This document shows positions 8,554 to 17,662 of a DNA stretch of 33,397 bases, in pieces. Made by a program: the position numbers and the translations under genes. The stretch is from a virus. Location of the stretch: positions 1 through 33,397 of the IMG/VR virus record IMGVR_UViG_3300032284_002307; one strand, written 5' to 3'. The number at the start of each line of letters is the position of its first letter. Position 1 is the stretch's first letter. The notes beneath the pieces are model-generated. The model was not told the origin of the DNA, made no database searches, and saw nothing but the letters and a program-made list of their open reading frames with translations.

Positions 8554-8597
8554 TACCTACCCTCATCCGATGAAATAACTTTACCATATTTACTCAT
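8553..8597 (-). CDS. Possible 14-codon coupling peptide
   Basis: ATG 8597 opens a 14-residue frame (MSKYGKVISSDEGR) ending TAA, which overlaps the next start as TAATG. It fills the gap between the 989-residue fibre gene and its neighbour and carries the purine-rich GAGGGTAGG sequence that probably serves as ribosome-binding site for the next gene. Its own ribosome-binding site is weak. It may be a translational link, a remnant, or chance. Confidence 0.3.
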   Translation of the reverse strand: MSKYGKVISSDEGR

Positions 8598-8604
8598 TGT
8601 ATGC

Positions 8605-11574
8605 CTACAAAGCCGCCATCATGAATGGGTGCATAAAGGTCAGAGAGTCAACATAGTCTTTACGAGTTGCGTCTGATGCGTTAGTTGGAGCTGCATTAGA
8701 TAGTGTTACATAAGGGGCCACAACGTTTGTTGTAGCTGTGATAACCGGTGCAGTGATATTACCTGTTTGAATAGCGTCATATGTTACGCCGCTAAAGCTT
8801 ACAGCTCCGCTAGATGGCTTTGTGCCAATGTTTGAAATCAAGTTCCAAACGCCAGTTGTGTGGTTCTTTACAAAACCTGCCCACTTTGGACGATAAACTG
8901 CTGTTGCACTAACCGCTCCAGATAGACCAGTTAGAGTTACATCCGACGCAGTCTTAGCGTAAGAGACAGATGTTGCAGTTTGTGCAGTTACTGTATAAGT
9001 TCCATTAAATGTTGAGTTAATACCAGTTACAGTAACTGAGTCATTTACACGGAAGTTAGTTCCTCCAGATACGGAAGCAAATCCAAGAGTTGCTACGTTC
9101 TGTGAAATAACTGCTGTTGTAACAACTGCTGATGGGTTAAGTGCTGTTACCAAAGCGTATTCGTTGATAATACCTAGTTCAAAGTTATTCTGTGGGTTAT
9201 CAGTTCCTGTAAAAATCAAAGGATCTGTAACAGCCAAGTTAGCTGTAGAAACTGTAGTTCCAGAACCACCGAATTTAATAGTACCTGCAATGTTGACGTC
9301 ACCTTGGATACCAACGCCACCAACTACTTGGAAAGCACCGGTTGTAGGTGAGATAGAAGGTGTTGAAATATTTACTTTAACGCTTTGATCTGGCGTAATT
9401 GTCATTTGAGTATGGCCAGAAACAAAACCACCAGCAGCAAAAATAATTTGGTTAGCTGTACCGTTGTTACCGGTAGCTAGAACAAGGTTACCCTTACCGG
9501 TTGAGCTGGTAGGAGCATCTACGAAAATATAACCGTCGTTAGGTCCGGTAATTCCATAGGTAGCTGAGCTAAATGTGGAACCGGTCATACCCATGTCAAT
9601 CCAGCCGTGGGCATCATTACCATTGTCTGGATAAGCAATAAAGTCTACAGATGAAGAGGTGCTCTTATTGTGAAGAGCAAACTGACCGTAAGTATTATCT
9701 GCTGAGGTAACTTCAAATACTGCAGCAGGTGCAGTTAGTAGCTGTGTAAGACCCCAAGAAGTTGCAGTGTTATCTCCTGAGTAAACAACGCCACCAATGT
9801 GAACATCACCATTTGTCCAAGAAGATCCGGTAATACCAACACCACCAGCAATTGTTAATGCACCAGTAGTAGCAGATGTAGAAGCTGTGCTAATGTTAAC
9901 TTGTACAGTTGTGTCAGGAATAATCTGCATCTGTGTACGACCAGAAGCATACCCACCAGCAGCAAATACAATTCGGTTAGCTGAACCTGTTGAATCTGTA
10001 GCAAGTACTAGGTTACCTGTACCGCCAACTTGTACCGCAGATCCTGAAACAGAGGCTGAAGATTGGTTAGCATTCACTCTTGCATAACGGAAAGTATTTA
10101 ATGCGGGAGTATCAAGAATTGTAAATGTTCCGTTATAGATTGAGTTAATTCCAGTTACAATTACAGTAGCTCCAGAAACAAAACCGTGGTTACCGCTTGT
10201 TGTAAGAGTTGCAACGTTTGATGTTAAAGCTGCATTAGTAACAGACTTTGTAATATTTGAAACACCACTTACAAAGATATATCCGTCGCCAGGGTTTGTT
10301 ATTCCATAAAGTGCTGCATTAAACGATGCGTTAGTAAAGCCCATATCAATGAATCCATAATCATTGGTTCCATTGTTACCATATACAATTACGTCTGCAG
10401 AAGAACCCGGACCAGTTCCCTGGTTAGAAAATGCAATTTGAGTAAAGTCCGTTGATTTTGAAGATATAACCATTGCGGCATTTGTTAAGCCGTCATTAGT
10501 TTCAATTTGTTCAGGTGTAGGTGTGACAGTATGGTCACCTACATAAAGCTTAGTAACATCATATGTCCAGTTTGCGGCTGTTCCGTTAGTTCCTAGCAAC
10601 TTACCGGCATTTCCAACTTGACCAGGAAGATAGTCAGCGCCCTTAGCGAATAATGACCACTTATCTGAGTCAGCTGCAACGCTAACACCAGAGGTAAACT
10701 CTTGGTTAGCAATGTAAGTGTTAACACCATCAAATACAAGATCTCCAGCAAGGTAAGGAGTGCTTGCTTCAAAGTCTCCGGTTACACGAACTCCACCGTT
10801 AAATATTTCCCACTTTAAAGCCGCTAGATCTGAAGAAAAATCTGAAGAAATATTAGCAAGTAAACAAATGTAAGTTTTTCCACCACGATTTACTACGTCA
10901 TTTGGATAATATTGAGTTGTTGTAGCCCAATCTCCACGATAAGCAATTCCGCCTGTGAATAAAGACCAGTAGCTTGTGTTTGTTGGTACATTGCCGGTTG
11001 TTTCAGCTGTACAAACATAAGTATTAGCTCCATATGCAACTGTTTGACCAGGTACATAAGCAGTAGCATCATTATAAACACCAGAGGCAGAAATTCCGTC
11101 AACCAATTTATCCCAGTAAGTTGCGTTTGTTGGAAGATTTCCGGATGTGTCAACTTTAGCAATATAAACACGACCGCCATAAGTTACGATATCGTGGATT
11201 GCATAAGTTGCAGAGTTGCTATAAGCACCCCGGTAATCAATTCCATCAACAAAAGTTGACCAGTATGCTCCATTAGGTGGAGTTATGCTTGTGCTATCTT
11301 GAATAGCAATGTAAACAGTTCCGCCGTGAGCAACTCCATCACCAATTTTGTATGGAGTTCCGTCAATATATTGACCTAAAAAGTTTAGGCCTTCTAACAT
11401 CAAAGACCAATAAGCTGTATCTGTTGGTTCATTTCCAGAAGTAGAAATTACGGAAATGTAAATGTATACGTTACCGCCATACTTTACAACATCGTTAACT
11501 TCATAAGTAGTTGATGGATTGTAGACACCGGCAAAATAAAAACGTAGTTTGCCTAGATCAATAAGTTGTGTCAT
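8605..11574 (-). CDS. Large tail fibre with six N-terminal chitin-binding-like repeats
   Basis: At 989 residues this is the largest gene here. Residues 12-312 hold six repeats of about 50 residues with a pattern like G-x-Y-x(5)-Y-x(2)-G-D-x-V-x-Y-G-G-x-x-Y and a closing YW, typical of the CBM5/12 (ChtBD3) fold. The middle holds two copies of a block with LVLAT, FAAGG, then TTGALTIAGGVGI or a variant, known from T4-like cyanophage fibres. Two copies of a second block with VTGINS-x-(Y/F)-NGT are also present. The C-terminus has NASDATRKDYVDS, a junction typical of phage long fibres. It probably forms a trimeric adhesive shaft. The stop TAG lies 7 bases before the mini-frame. Confidence 0.85.
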   Translation of the reverse strand: MTQLIDLGKLRFYFAGVYNPSTTYEVNDVVKYGGNVYIYISVISTSGNEPTDTAYWSLMLEGLNFLGQYIDGTPYKIGDGVAHGGTVYIAIQDSTSITPPNGAYWSTFVDGIDYRGAYSNSATYAIHDIVTYGGRVYIAKVDTSGNLPTNATYWDKLVDGISASGVYNDATAYVPGQTVAYGANTYVCTAETTGNVPTNTSYWSLFTGGIAYRGDWATTTQYYPNDVVNRGGKTYICLLANISSDFSSDLAALKWEIFNGGVRVTGDFEASTPYLAGDLVFDGVNTYIANQEFTSGVSVAADSDKWSLFAKGADYLPGQVGNAGKLLGTNGTAANWTYDVTKLYVGDHTVTPTPEQIETNDGLTNAAMVISSKSTDFTQIAFSNQGTGPGSSADVIVYGNNGTNDYGFIDMGFTNASFNAALYGITNPGDGYIFVSGVSNITKSVTNAALTSNVATLTTSGNHGFVSGATVIVTGINSIYNGTFTILDTPALNTFRYARVNANQSSASVSGSAVQVGGTGNLVLATDSTGSANRIVFAAGGYASGRTQMQIIPDTTVQVNISTASTSATTGALTIAGGVGITGSSWTNGDVHIGGVVYSGDNTATSWGLTQLLTAPAAVFEVTSADNTYGQFALHNKSTSSSVDFIAYPDNGNDAHGWIDMGMTGSTFSSATYGITGPNDGYIFVDAPTSSTGKGNLVLATGNNGTANQIIFAAGGFVSGHTQMTITPDQSVKVNISTPSISPTTGAFQVVGGVGIQGDVNIAGTIKFGGSGTTVSTANLAVTDPLIFTGTDNPQNNFELGIINEYALVTALNPSAVVTTAVISQNVATLGFASVSGGTNFRVNDSVTVTGINSTFNGTYTVTAQTATSVSYAKTASDVTLTGLSGAVSATAVYRPKWAGFVKNHTTGVWNLISNIGTKPSSGAVSFSGVTYDAIQTGNITAPVITATTNVVAPYVTLSNAAPTNASDATRKDYVDSLTFMHPFMMAAL
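10639..11541 (-). repeat. Six tandem CBM5/12-like repeats in the 989-residue fibre
   Basis: Six diverged units, each about 45-55 codons, start near residues 12, 63, 112, 162, 210 and 262. Each has a Tyr in an early strand, a Gly-Asp or similar turn, a Tyr-Gly-Gly-like turn, and an aromatic end such as YWSLF. Divergence is high at DNA level, so the duplication is old. Confidence 0.75.
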
Positions 11575-11858
11575 TACCTAACCTCCGTAAGCAGGTGAGT
11601 CTTTTTGGAACCATTCCAACTAAAAGCTAAATTCTTTTTTGTCCATACCCACTGCTTGTAATCATCTGCGCTAACAGAGTCTGATGCTGGTAGGGCTACC
11701 ACTGATCCGTCATTTATCTTTTCTACGGTAAGTTTAGCAGTAAGGGCATCATATTTGAACCCATAAAATGTTTGGGTTCCAACATCATTAATATTAAAGG
11801 GATCGACATTCCCGACGAGTTCCCCAGTACTTGGCTCCGGTTTAGCAAAACCTGGCAT
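11574..11858 (-). CDS. Small virion-like protein, unknown
   Basis: This 94-residue soluble protein begins MPGFAKPEPSTGELVGNVDP. A beta-rich core (FYGFKYDALTAKLTVEKIND) is followed by YKQWVWTKKNLAFSWNGSKK. It has no signal peptide, Cys or enzyme motif. The stop TAA overlaps the ATG of the large fibre as TAATG, so the two are translationally coupled, and the start is eight bases after the previous gene. A fibre adaptor or assembly factor for the large fibre is a reasonable guess. I do not recognise the family. Confidence 0.68.
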   Translation of the reverse strand: MPGFAKPEPSTGELVGNVDPFNINDVGTQTFYGFKYDALTAKLTVEKINDGSVVALPASDSVSADDYKQWVWTKKNLAFSWNGSKKTHLLTEVR

Positions 11859-11865
11859 TTTTCTC

Positions 11866-12216
11866 CTATACCGCCTGTTCGATTCCTTGAATGTAGTAGG
11901 AGATTCCCTCTGAACCCGCTACCCATACTTCGTCGTTTTGATTAACGGCAAAGCGAAAAGTCTCATATGTATTGTAGCCAGATAGGCTTAAGTTGTAAGT
12001 GATTAATCCGTACTCAGCTGGATTTGTAGTTACCGTAGATCCTCCAGGCAATACGTACACACAAATATTTCCGGCTGTAGCAAGAGTATTAGTTGCAACT
12101 ACAGATGTTAAATAATCATGATCAATAGCTGAAAACAATAAGTTACCTTGTATAGGAGCTACCCCAAAGTCAGACGCATCTGGTTTTAATATACCCAGTC
12201 TTTTAAGTGTTGCCAT
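11866..12216 (-). CDS. Small fibre-type beta-sandwich protein
   Basis: This 116-residue protein starts MATLKRLGILKPDASDFGV. It is mostly one beta domain: LLFSAIDHDYLTSVVATN, then ICVYVLPGG, RFAVNQNDEVWVAG and a closing IQGIEQ. The order of features (short strand, TN or similar turn, V-x-V-x-P-G-G, then a D-x-I/V-Y/W-V strand and a final G-x-E) resembles the C-terminal domains of the paralogues at 6417-8553 and the protein at 30386-30724. A capping or tip domain in the virion is inferred. It abuts the collagen-like fibre upstream with no gap. Confidence 0.68.
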   Translation of the reverse strand: MATLKRLGILKPDASDFGVAPIQGNLLFSAIDHDYLTSVVATNTLATAGNICVYVLPGGSTVTTNPAEYGLITYNLSLSGYNTYETFRFAVNQNDEVWVAGSEGISYYIQGIEQAV

Positions 12217-14040
<1,824 letters not shown>

Positions 14041-14043
14041 TTA

Positions 14044-15108
14044 TTAGTCCAACGTTACTTGTTGCTCGCAGAATACTTGACCTTTCATAAATGTTTGCTC
14101 ATAAGAATCATCAGTTTTTGAAGTAGCTTGAAGATCCCAAAAAGAGCGAACAGGCAAATACGCAGAGTTTTGTTTTGTAATAGAAAGCTTAATCCTGCTT
14201 AAGTTTGCAGTAGAGGAAAGCACGGTGATGTCAAAAGAAGCGTATAGAGCGGGAGCATTTGGATATGTACGAACTTGAGCTTTAAAATCTAAATCACTTA
14301 CATCAAAAGGAAAGTCAAATACAACTTCTTTTTTATCACCTTGATACATAATCCAGTCAAAGATAGGTACTGTGGAAGGAATTGGGTTTCTTCCCAACAT
14401 ATCGGTTGAAATCCATACACGTTCTGGACTACGAGAGTCGTCTACTTCTTGGGCTACGTAAACCGGTACAAGCTTATTAGTTGTACGAGATACACGGCGA
14501 AGTGTGCCCATCTCTATACGCCATAGTCCAATATTTAAAGCTGCACATAGCTGGCGGTACTGTTCCCAACGGCGTTGGATAATGTCTGTAATTTGTTGGT
14601 ATCGCTGTGAACGTGGAATTGACACGCCGTCCGGCGCTTGAATATTAATATCAAAAGCTGCGTCTGTGGCAAGAGACCATAGGGCCTCAATTACCGAAAG
14701 AATTACAACCGGGTATTCCTCTACAGCGGGAAGTAGCTTTAAAGTTATCTTTCTACCAAATCCATCTGAGCGATTATCGGTATGTTGAGTAACTGAGGTG
14801 TTAACAAAATAGTTAATTTCTTCATCTGTAAAATATCTAAATACGTTTCCGGCTACAACTACTTTTGCATTAGCTGCGGGTGCTGTAACAAAATGAATAA
14901 CGCCCGTCTTATCCTCAACTGTAAAATCTGAAGGTTGAGCTTGAGCTGCATCGTTTACCGTAACAACCAATGTGGAGTTATCTATAGGCTTAACACCTAA
15001 GGCAAAGTCAACTCCCGCACCATCTCCTGTAAAAACTTTACGAAATTGTTGGGGAGTGTCTGCCAACTCTGAGCGAACTCTAGAGACAAGATCAGATAAA
15101 ACAGCCAC
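14044..15108 (-). CDS. Head-tail adaptor-like N-terminus fused to baseplate-type beta domain
   Basis: This 354-residue protein uses a GTG start at 15108 with a strong AAGGAG site. Residues 1-20 (LSDLVSRVRSELADTPQQF) and 90-110 (FTDEEINYFVNTSVTQHT) recall the helical head-tail adaptor proteins that dock under the portal. The C-terminal 120 residues (DKKEVVFDFPFDVSDLDFKA, then FWDLQATS) look like the beta domain found at the N-terminus of upper baseplate proteins. Lying between capsid and fibre genes, it could attach fibres to the neck, but this is inferred. A plain connector protein with an extra domain is the alternative. Confidence 0.68.
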   Translation of the reverse strand: MAVLSDLVSRVRSELADTPQQFRKVFTGDGAGVDFALGVKPIDNSTLVVTVNDAAQAQPSDFTVEDKTGVIHFVTAPAANAKVVVAGNVFRYFTDEEINYFVNTSVTQHTDNRSDGFGRKITLKLLPAVEEYPVVILSVIEALWSLATDAAFDINIQAPDGVSIPRSQRYQQITDIIQRRWEQYRQLCAALNIGLWRIEMGTLRRVSRTTNKLVPVYVAQEVDDSRSPERVWISTDMLGRNPIPSTVPIFDWIMYQGDKKEVVFDFPFDVSDLDFKAQVRTYPNAPALYASFDITVLSSTANLSRIKLSITKQNSAYLPVRSFWDLQATSKTDDSYEQTFMKGQVFCEQQVTLD

Positions 15109-15132
15109 TCTTGCTCCTTAGGTAAAAGTCTA

Positions 15133-15148
15133 TGGGACTATAATCCCA
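15133..15148 (-). terminator. Small hairpin in the leader of the adaptor-like gene
   Basis: TGGGA pairs with TCCCA around a 6-base loop, about 25 bases before the GTG start. It follows a run of seven T on the minus strand rather than preceding one, so it may be a 5'-end stabiliser or processing site rather than a terminator. Confidence 0.3.
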
Positions 15149-15183
15149 CGCATTAATAAAAAAAGTCCTTATAAACCGAAACA

Positions 15184-15200
15184 GCGGGCATATAGCCCGC
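15184..15200 (-). terminator. Terminator-like hairpin after the 121-residue gene
   Basis: A perfect 6-bp GC-rich stem (GCGGGC with GCCCGC, 5-base loop) lies 20 bases after the stop at 15221. On the minus strand it is followed by TGTTTCGGTTTATAAGGAC and then seven T. The U-run is distant, so termination is probably partial. Confidence 0.45.
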
Positions 15201-15220
15201 CGCCCAGTTAAAGATGAACT

Positions 15221-15586
15221 TTAAATAACGCCTGCTAGATAACCTTTTTCTTTAAGGTGAGTTGCAAGAGTCTTAGTAACTAAGTACTTTTGACCTGCCT
15301 TAAAAGAATAAGTATTTCCTGCGCCAAATGTCATGTGTTCAATGTCTGAGATAACACGGATTTCAACATTTTCTTCATCCGCCTTACCTACTGTTGTGAC
15401 TTTATCCACGATTACTGTAGGACGACCAGGTGTTGTTGCATCAATTACTTCAGTCTCTAGTTTCTCTGCAGCTTCCGCTGTTGCTAGTGACATTTCTTCT
15501 GCACGCTTTTGAATTTCTTCAACGTGTTGAGCTGCGAGTTCATCTCGCTTCCGACCTGTAACGTCGGCTGGGTTCTTTGTTGCCAT
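15221..15586 (-). CDS. Small protein next to the capsid gene, unknown
   Basis: This 121-residue protein has a helical, charged N-terminal half (RDELAAQHVEEIQKRAEEMS) and a beta-rich C-terminal half ending YSFKAGQKYLVTKTLATHLK followed by EKGYLAGVI. The C-terminal pattern (F-x-x-G-x-x-Y-x-V, then hL-x-E-K-G-Y) recurs in small proteins just after capsid genes in actinobacterial phages, where it is not functionally defined. It has a normal ribosome-binding site (GGAGGATAG) and lies between two hairpins, so it may be made at its own level. A head completion or decoration role is possible. Confidence 0.7.
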   Translation of the reverse strand: MATKNPADVTGRKRDELAAQHVEEIQKRAEEMSLATAEAAEKLETEVIDATTPGRPTVIVDKVTTVGKADEENVEIRVISDIEHMTFGAGNTYSFKAGQKYLVTKTLATHLKEKGYLAGVI

Positions 15587-15617
15587 TGCTATCCTCCGAT
15601 ATATTGACTGTTAAAAG

Positions 15618-15642
15618 TGGGGCGGTTTTCCGACATGCCCCA
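15618..15642 (-). terminator. Candidate terminator after the major capsid gene
   Basis: A 6-bp stem (TGGGGC with GCCCCA) with a 13-base loop lies ten bases after the capsid stop and is followed on the minus strand by CTTTTAAC. The loop is large and the U-tract short. A leaky stop after the capsid gene is common in phages. Confidence 0.42.
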
Positions 15643-15651
15643 GGTCGTCAA

Positions 15652-16719
15652 TTAGTTGGTTTCAGCGATGATTACTGATTGATCAGTAATAAGACCAAGA
15701 CCGAAGATTGAGTACCAAGCGAGAGCGTGCTCACGACCGAAGTCAAGAATACCGCCATCACGAAGTTCAACAGGAAGAGAAATAGCGTGACCGAATGCGT
15801 TATCTCCAATGAAGATAGCTGAGTAACGGTCCTTGTTACCATTTCCGCTCTTTGTTGTTGGTGTGATGTAACCTCCACCAGCTGTAACTGTAGGAGCTAC
15901 TGCTGAGTCAGTTGTGTAACCAGCACCGGCACCGCCAGGAACCTTGAGAACTTGAGTTGTCTCAATGAACACTGTGTCGTACAAACGTCCGATTTCACCA
16001 AGCATAAAGTTGCCAGGTGCAGCGTACTTTGTTACTTCGATGAATTCAGCGTTGTCACGAAGGCGACGTGATTGGTGTGGGTGGACGAAGCAGACGTAGG
16101 TCTCTCCGAGCCTTGGGATGTTCTTTGTTGCTAGGCTCTCAACAGCGTCCTTGACAGTGTGAGGTGTCAAGAAGAAATTACCTGTCAATTCAGCACGTGA
16201 AGTAGCAGTTGTGCCGTTTGCGTACCAGTTGTTAACAGCGGTTAGATCTGAGCGATCTTCACCGTAGATTGTTGATGTAGCTGCATAAAGTGTGTCACGT
16301 GAAAGGTTATCAAGATAGATAGCCATGTTGCGACCTAGAAGACGTGAAGCCGAAGCCATTACGTCATCGAATGAAGCGTTCAATAGAAGCTCAGAAACAG
16401 CAAGAGCATAACCATGCTCTGATACTGTGATTGAGAACTGTTGAGCTGTCAATGCATTTGTTTGCATACGAACACCTTCAACTAGCGCAGATGCGTAGCC
16501 GAGGTTGTTGTAACGCATGAAGTTGATTTGTAGACCAGGTGCAACACCTAGTTCTGTCTTCTTTACAGCGAATTGCTCAAAGCGAAGAATTGGCAGAGCT
16601 TGGAACAAAATTTCTTTTGACCAGATCTGTTGGATCGCTTGAGTTAGCTGTGTATTTGTGCCTGAGTAGGCTGTTGGGGACGCAGCGAGGTTGCCGGTAC
16701 CCGTGATACCTGATGCCAT
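15652..16719 (-). CDS. Major capsid protein, N4-gp56 family
   Basis: At 355 residues the length fits this family. The N-terminus (YSGTNTQLTQAIQQIWSKEI, then LPILRFEQFAVKK) begins the HK97-fold region. The hallmark C-terminal half includes VCFVHPHQSRRLRDN (about 206-220), GNFMLGEIGRLYDTVFIETT (about 235-255), and IFIGDNAFG with HALAWYSIFGLGL near the end. These match the TIGR04387-type capsid proteins of N4-like and many other phages. It forms the icosahedral shell. The scaffold-like gene precedes it by 37 bases and a hairpin follows. No protease gene is seen nearby, so maturation cleavage is uncertain. Confidence 0.93.
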   Translation of the reverse strand: MASGITGTGNLAASPTAYSGTNTQLTQAIQQIWSKEILFQALPILRFEQFAVKKTELGVAPGLQINFMRYNNLGYASALVEGVRMQTNALTAQQFSITVSEHGYALAVSELLLNASFDDVMASASRLLGRNMAIYLDNLSRDTLYAATSTIYGEDRSDLTAVNNWYANGTTATSRAELTGNFFLTPHTVKDAVESLATKNIPRLGETYVCFVHPHQSRRLRDNAEFIEVTKYAAPGNFMLGEIGRLYDTVFIETTQVLKVPGGAGAGYTTDSAVAPTVTAGGGYITPTTKSGNGNKDRYSAIFIGDNAFGHAISLPVELRDGGILDFGREHALAWYSIFGLGLITDQSVIIAETN

Positions 16720-16756
16720 TTAGCTATAGCTCCTTAGTTAGGTTTTTGGGGTTGGT

Positions 16757-17551
16757 TTACCCGAGCAGACCCTGTGAAACGCCACGAGCTGTTGGGCTCA
16801 TGAGTTTGTCTCTGTATTGTGCGTATTCTGTGACCGACATTGCAGCAATATCTGCTGCAGTAAATTGACGTTGCGACGAATTATTTTCCAGTGGCCCGGC
16901 TGGCGGCAAGGTTGCCCTTGTTCCCGCCATATCTCTACGAGTAGCTTGCATTGCTTGCTGCGCCGACTCGAGAATTCTTGCTGAACGATCTTTAAGGCTT
17001 TCTAGACTTGCATCAACTTCTTCACGGCTATTGCCAGTAAGTAGGTCGAGCAATTCAGGAATAACATTTTCACGTTCTTGTTCTAACCGCTGATTGCGGT
17101 AATTTTGGAGGTCTGTGAAAGCACGTTCTTGCTCCAGTAGAGCGAAGGCTCGTTCACGTTCTTGACGCTCACGTTCCAACTGCTCTTGCCACTCAGTTTC
17201 TTTAACCTTTAGAAGTTCTTTAACATCAAGTTGATCTTCAAGTTTTTCTTTTTGCTTAGCTTCCTTCTTAGCCAATTTCTCAGCTTCCTCGGCAGCCTTG
17301 CGAGCGGCTTTCTCTTCTTTATCTTTTCGAAGTGCAGCTACTTCCTCTTTCAATTGATCAATCACTGGGTAAAGTTTATCTTTTTCTTGTGATCGAACTT
17401 TTGCTAGATCATCCTCTGTGTAAAACTTTGGATTTGTAGCTGGTTCTTCATCAGTAGTAACAGTAGGCACGTCAGCGCCCGACACATTTACAACTGGAGT
17501 AGTTCCTGTTTCGGCTGCAAAGCCTTCAACAGCTGCTTCTGTAACTTCCAT
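16757..17551 (-). CDS. Capsid scaffold-like coiled-coil protein
   Basis: This 264-residue protein has a disordered acidic start, then a long highly charged Glu/Lys/Arg coiled coil (about 45-190, with EKAARKAAEEAEKLAKKEAK), and a Gln/Ala-rich C-terminus ending MSPTARGVSQGLLG. Its position directly upstream of the major capsid gene, its length and composition are typical of internal scaffolding proteins, which guide procapsid assembly and interact with the capsid protein through the C-terminus. No protease residues are seen. The assignment rests on position and coiled coil, not sequence identity. Confidence 0.8.
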   Translation of the reverse strand: MEVTEAAVEGFAAETGTTPVVNVSGADVPTVTTDEEPATNPKFYTEDDLAKVRSQEKDKLYPVIDQLKEEVAALRKDKEEKAARKAAEEAEKLAKKEAKQKEKLEDQLDVKELLKVKETEWQEQLERERQERERAFALLEQERAFTDLQNYRNQRLEQERENVIPELLDLLTGNSREEVDASLESLKDRSARILESAQQAMQATRRDMAGTRATLPPAGPLENNSSQRQFTAADIAAMSVTEYAQYRDKLMSPTARGVSQGLLG

Positions 17552-17576
17552 TTTTCATCCTTTTATCCTAGGGGTC

Positions 17577-17606
17577 GTTATCCGATATGAGAGCACGTAT
17601 GACCAA
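17577..17606 (-). promoter_or_regulatory. Weak candidate promoter before scaffold and capsid genes
   Basis: On the minus strand TTGGTC (17606-17601) and GATAAC (17582-17577) are spaced by 18 bases in the 111-base gap upstream of the scaffold gene. The match is partial, and nothing else stands out in this gap. It would give capsid genes their own supply. Confidence 0.25.
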
Positions 17607-17662
17607 ACAGTTTTGCAGTATTAATTTTTCCTTGCTAGCACGAAATTGTCAGGATAAACCCT

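Noticed and set aside
16757-17551. Fused capsid maturation protease and scaffold
   Set aside because: The protein is almost all coiled coil; no serine-protease motif or folded N-terminal domain is seen.
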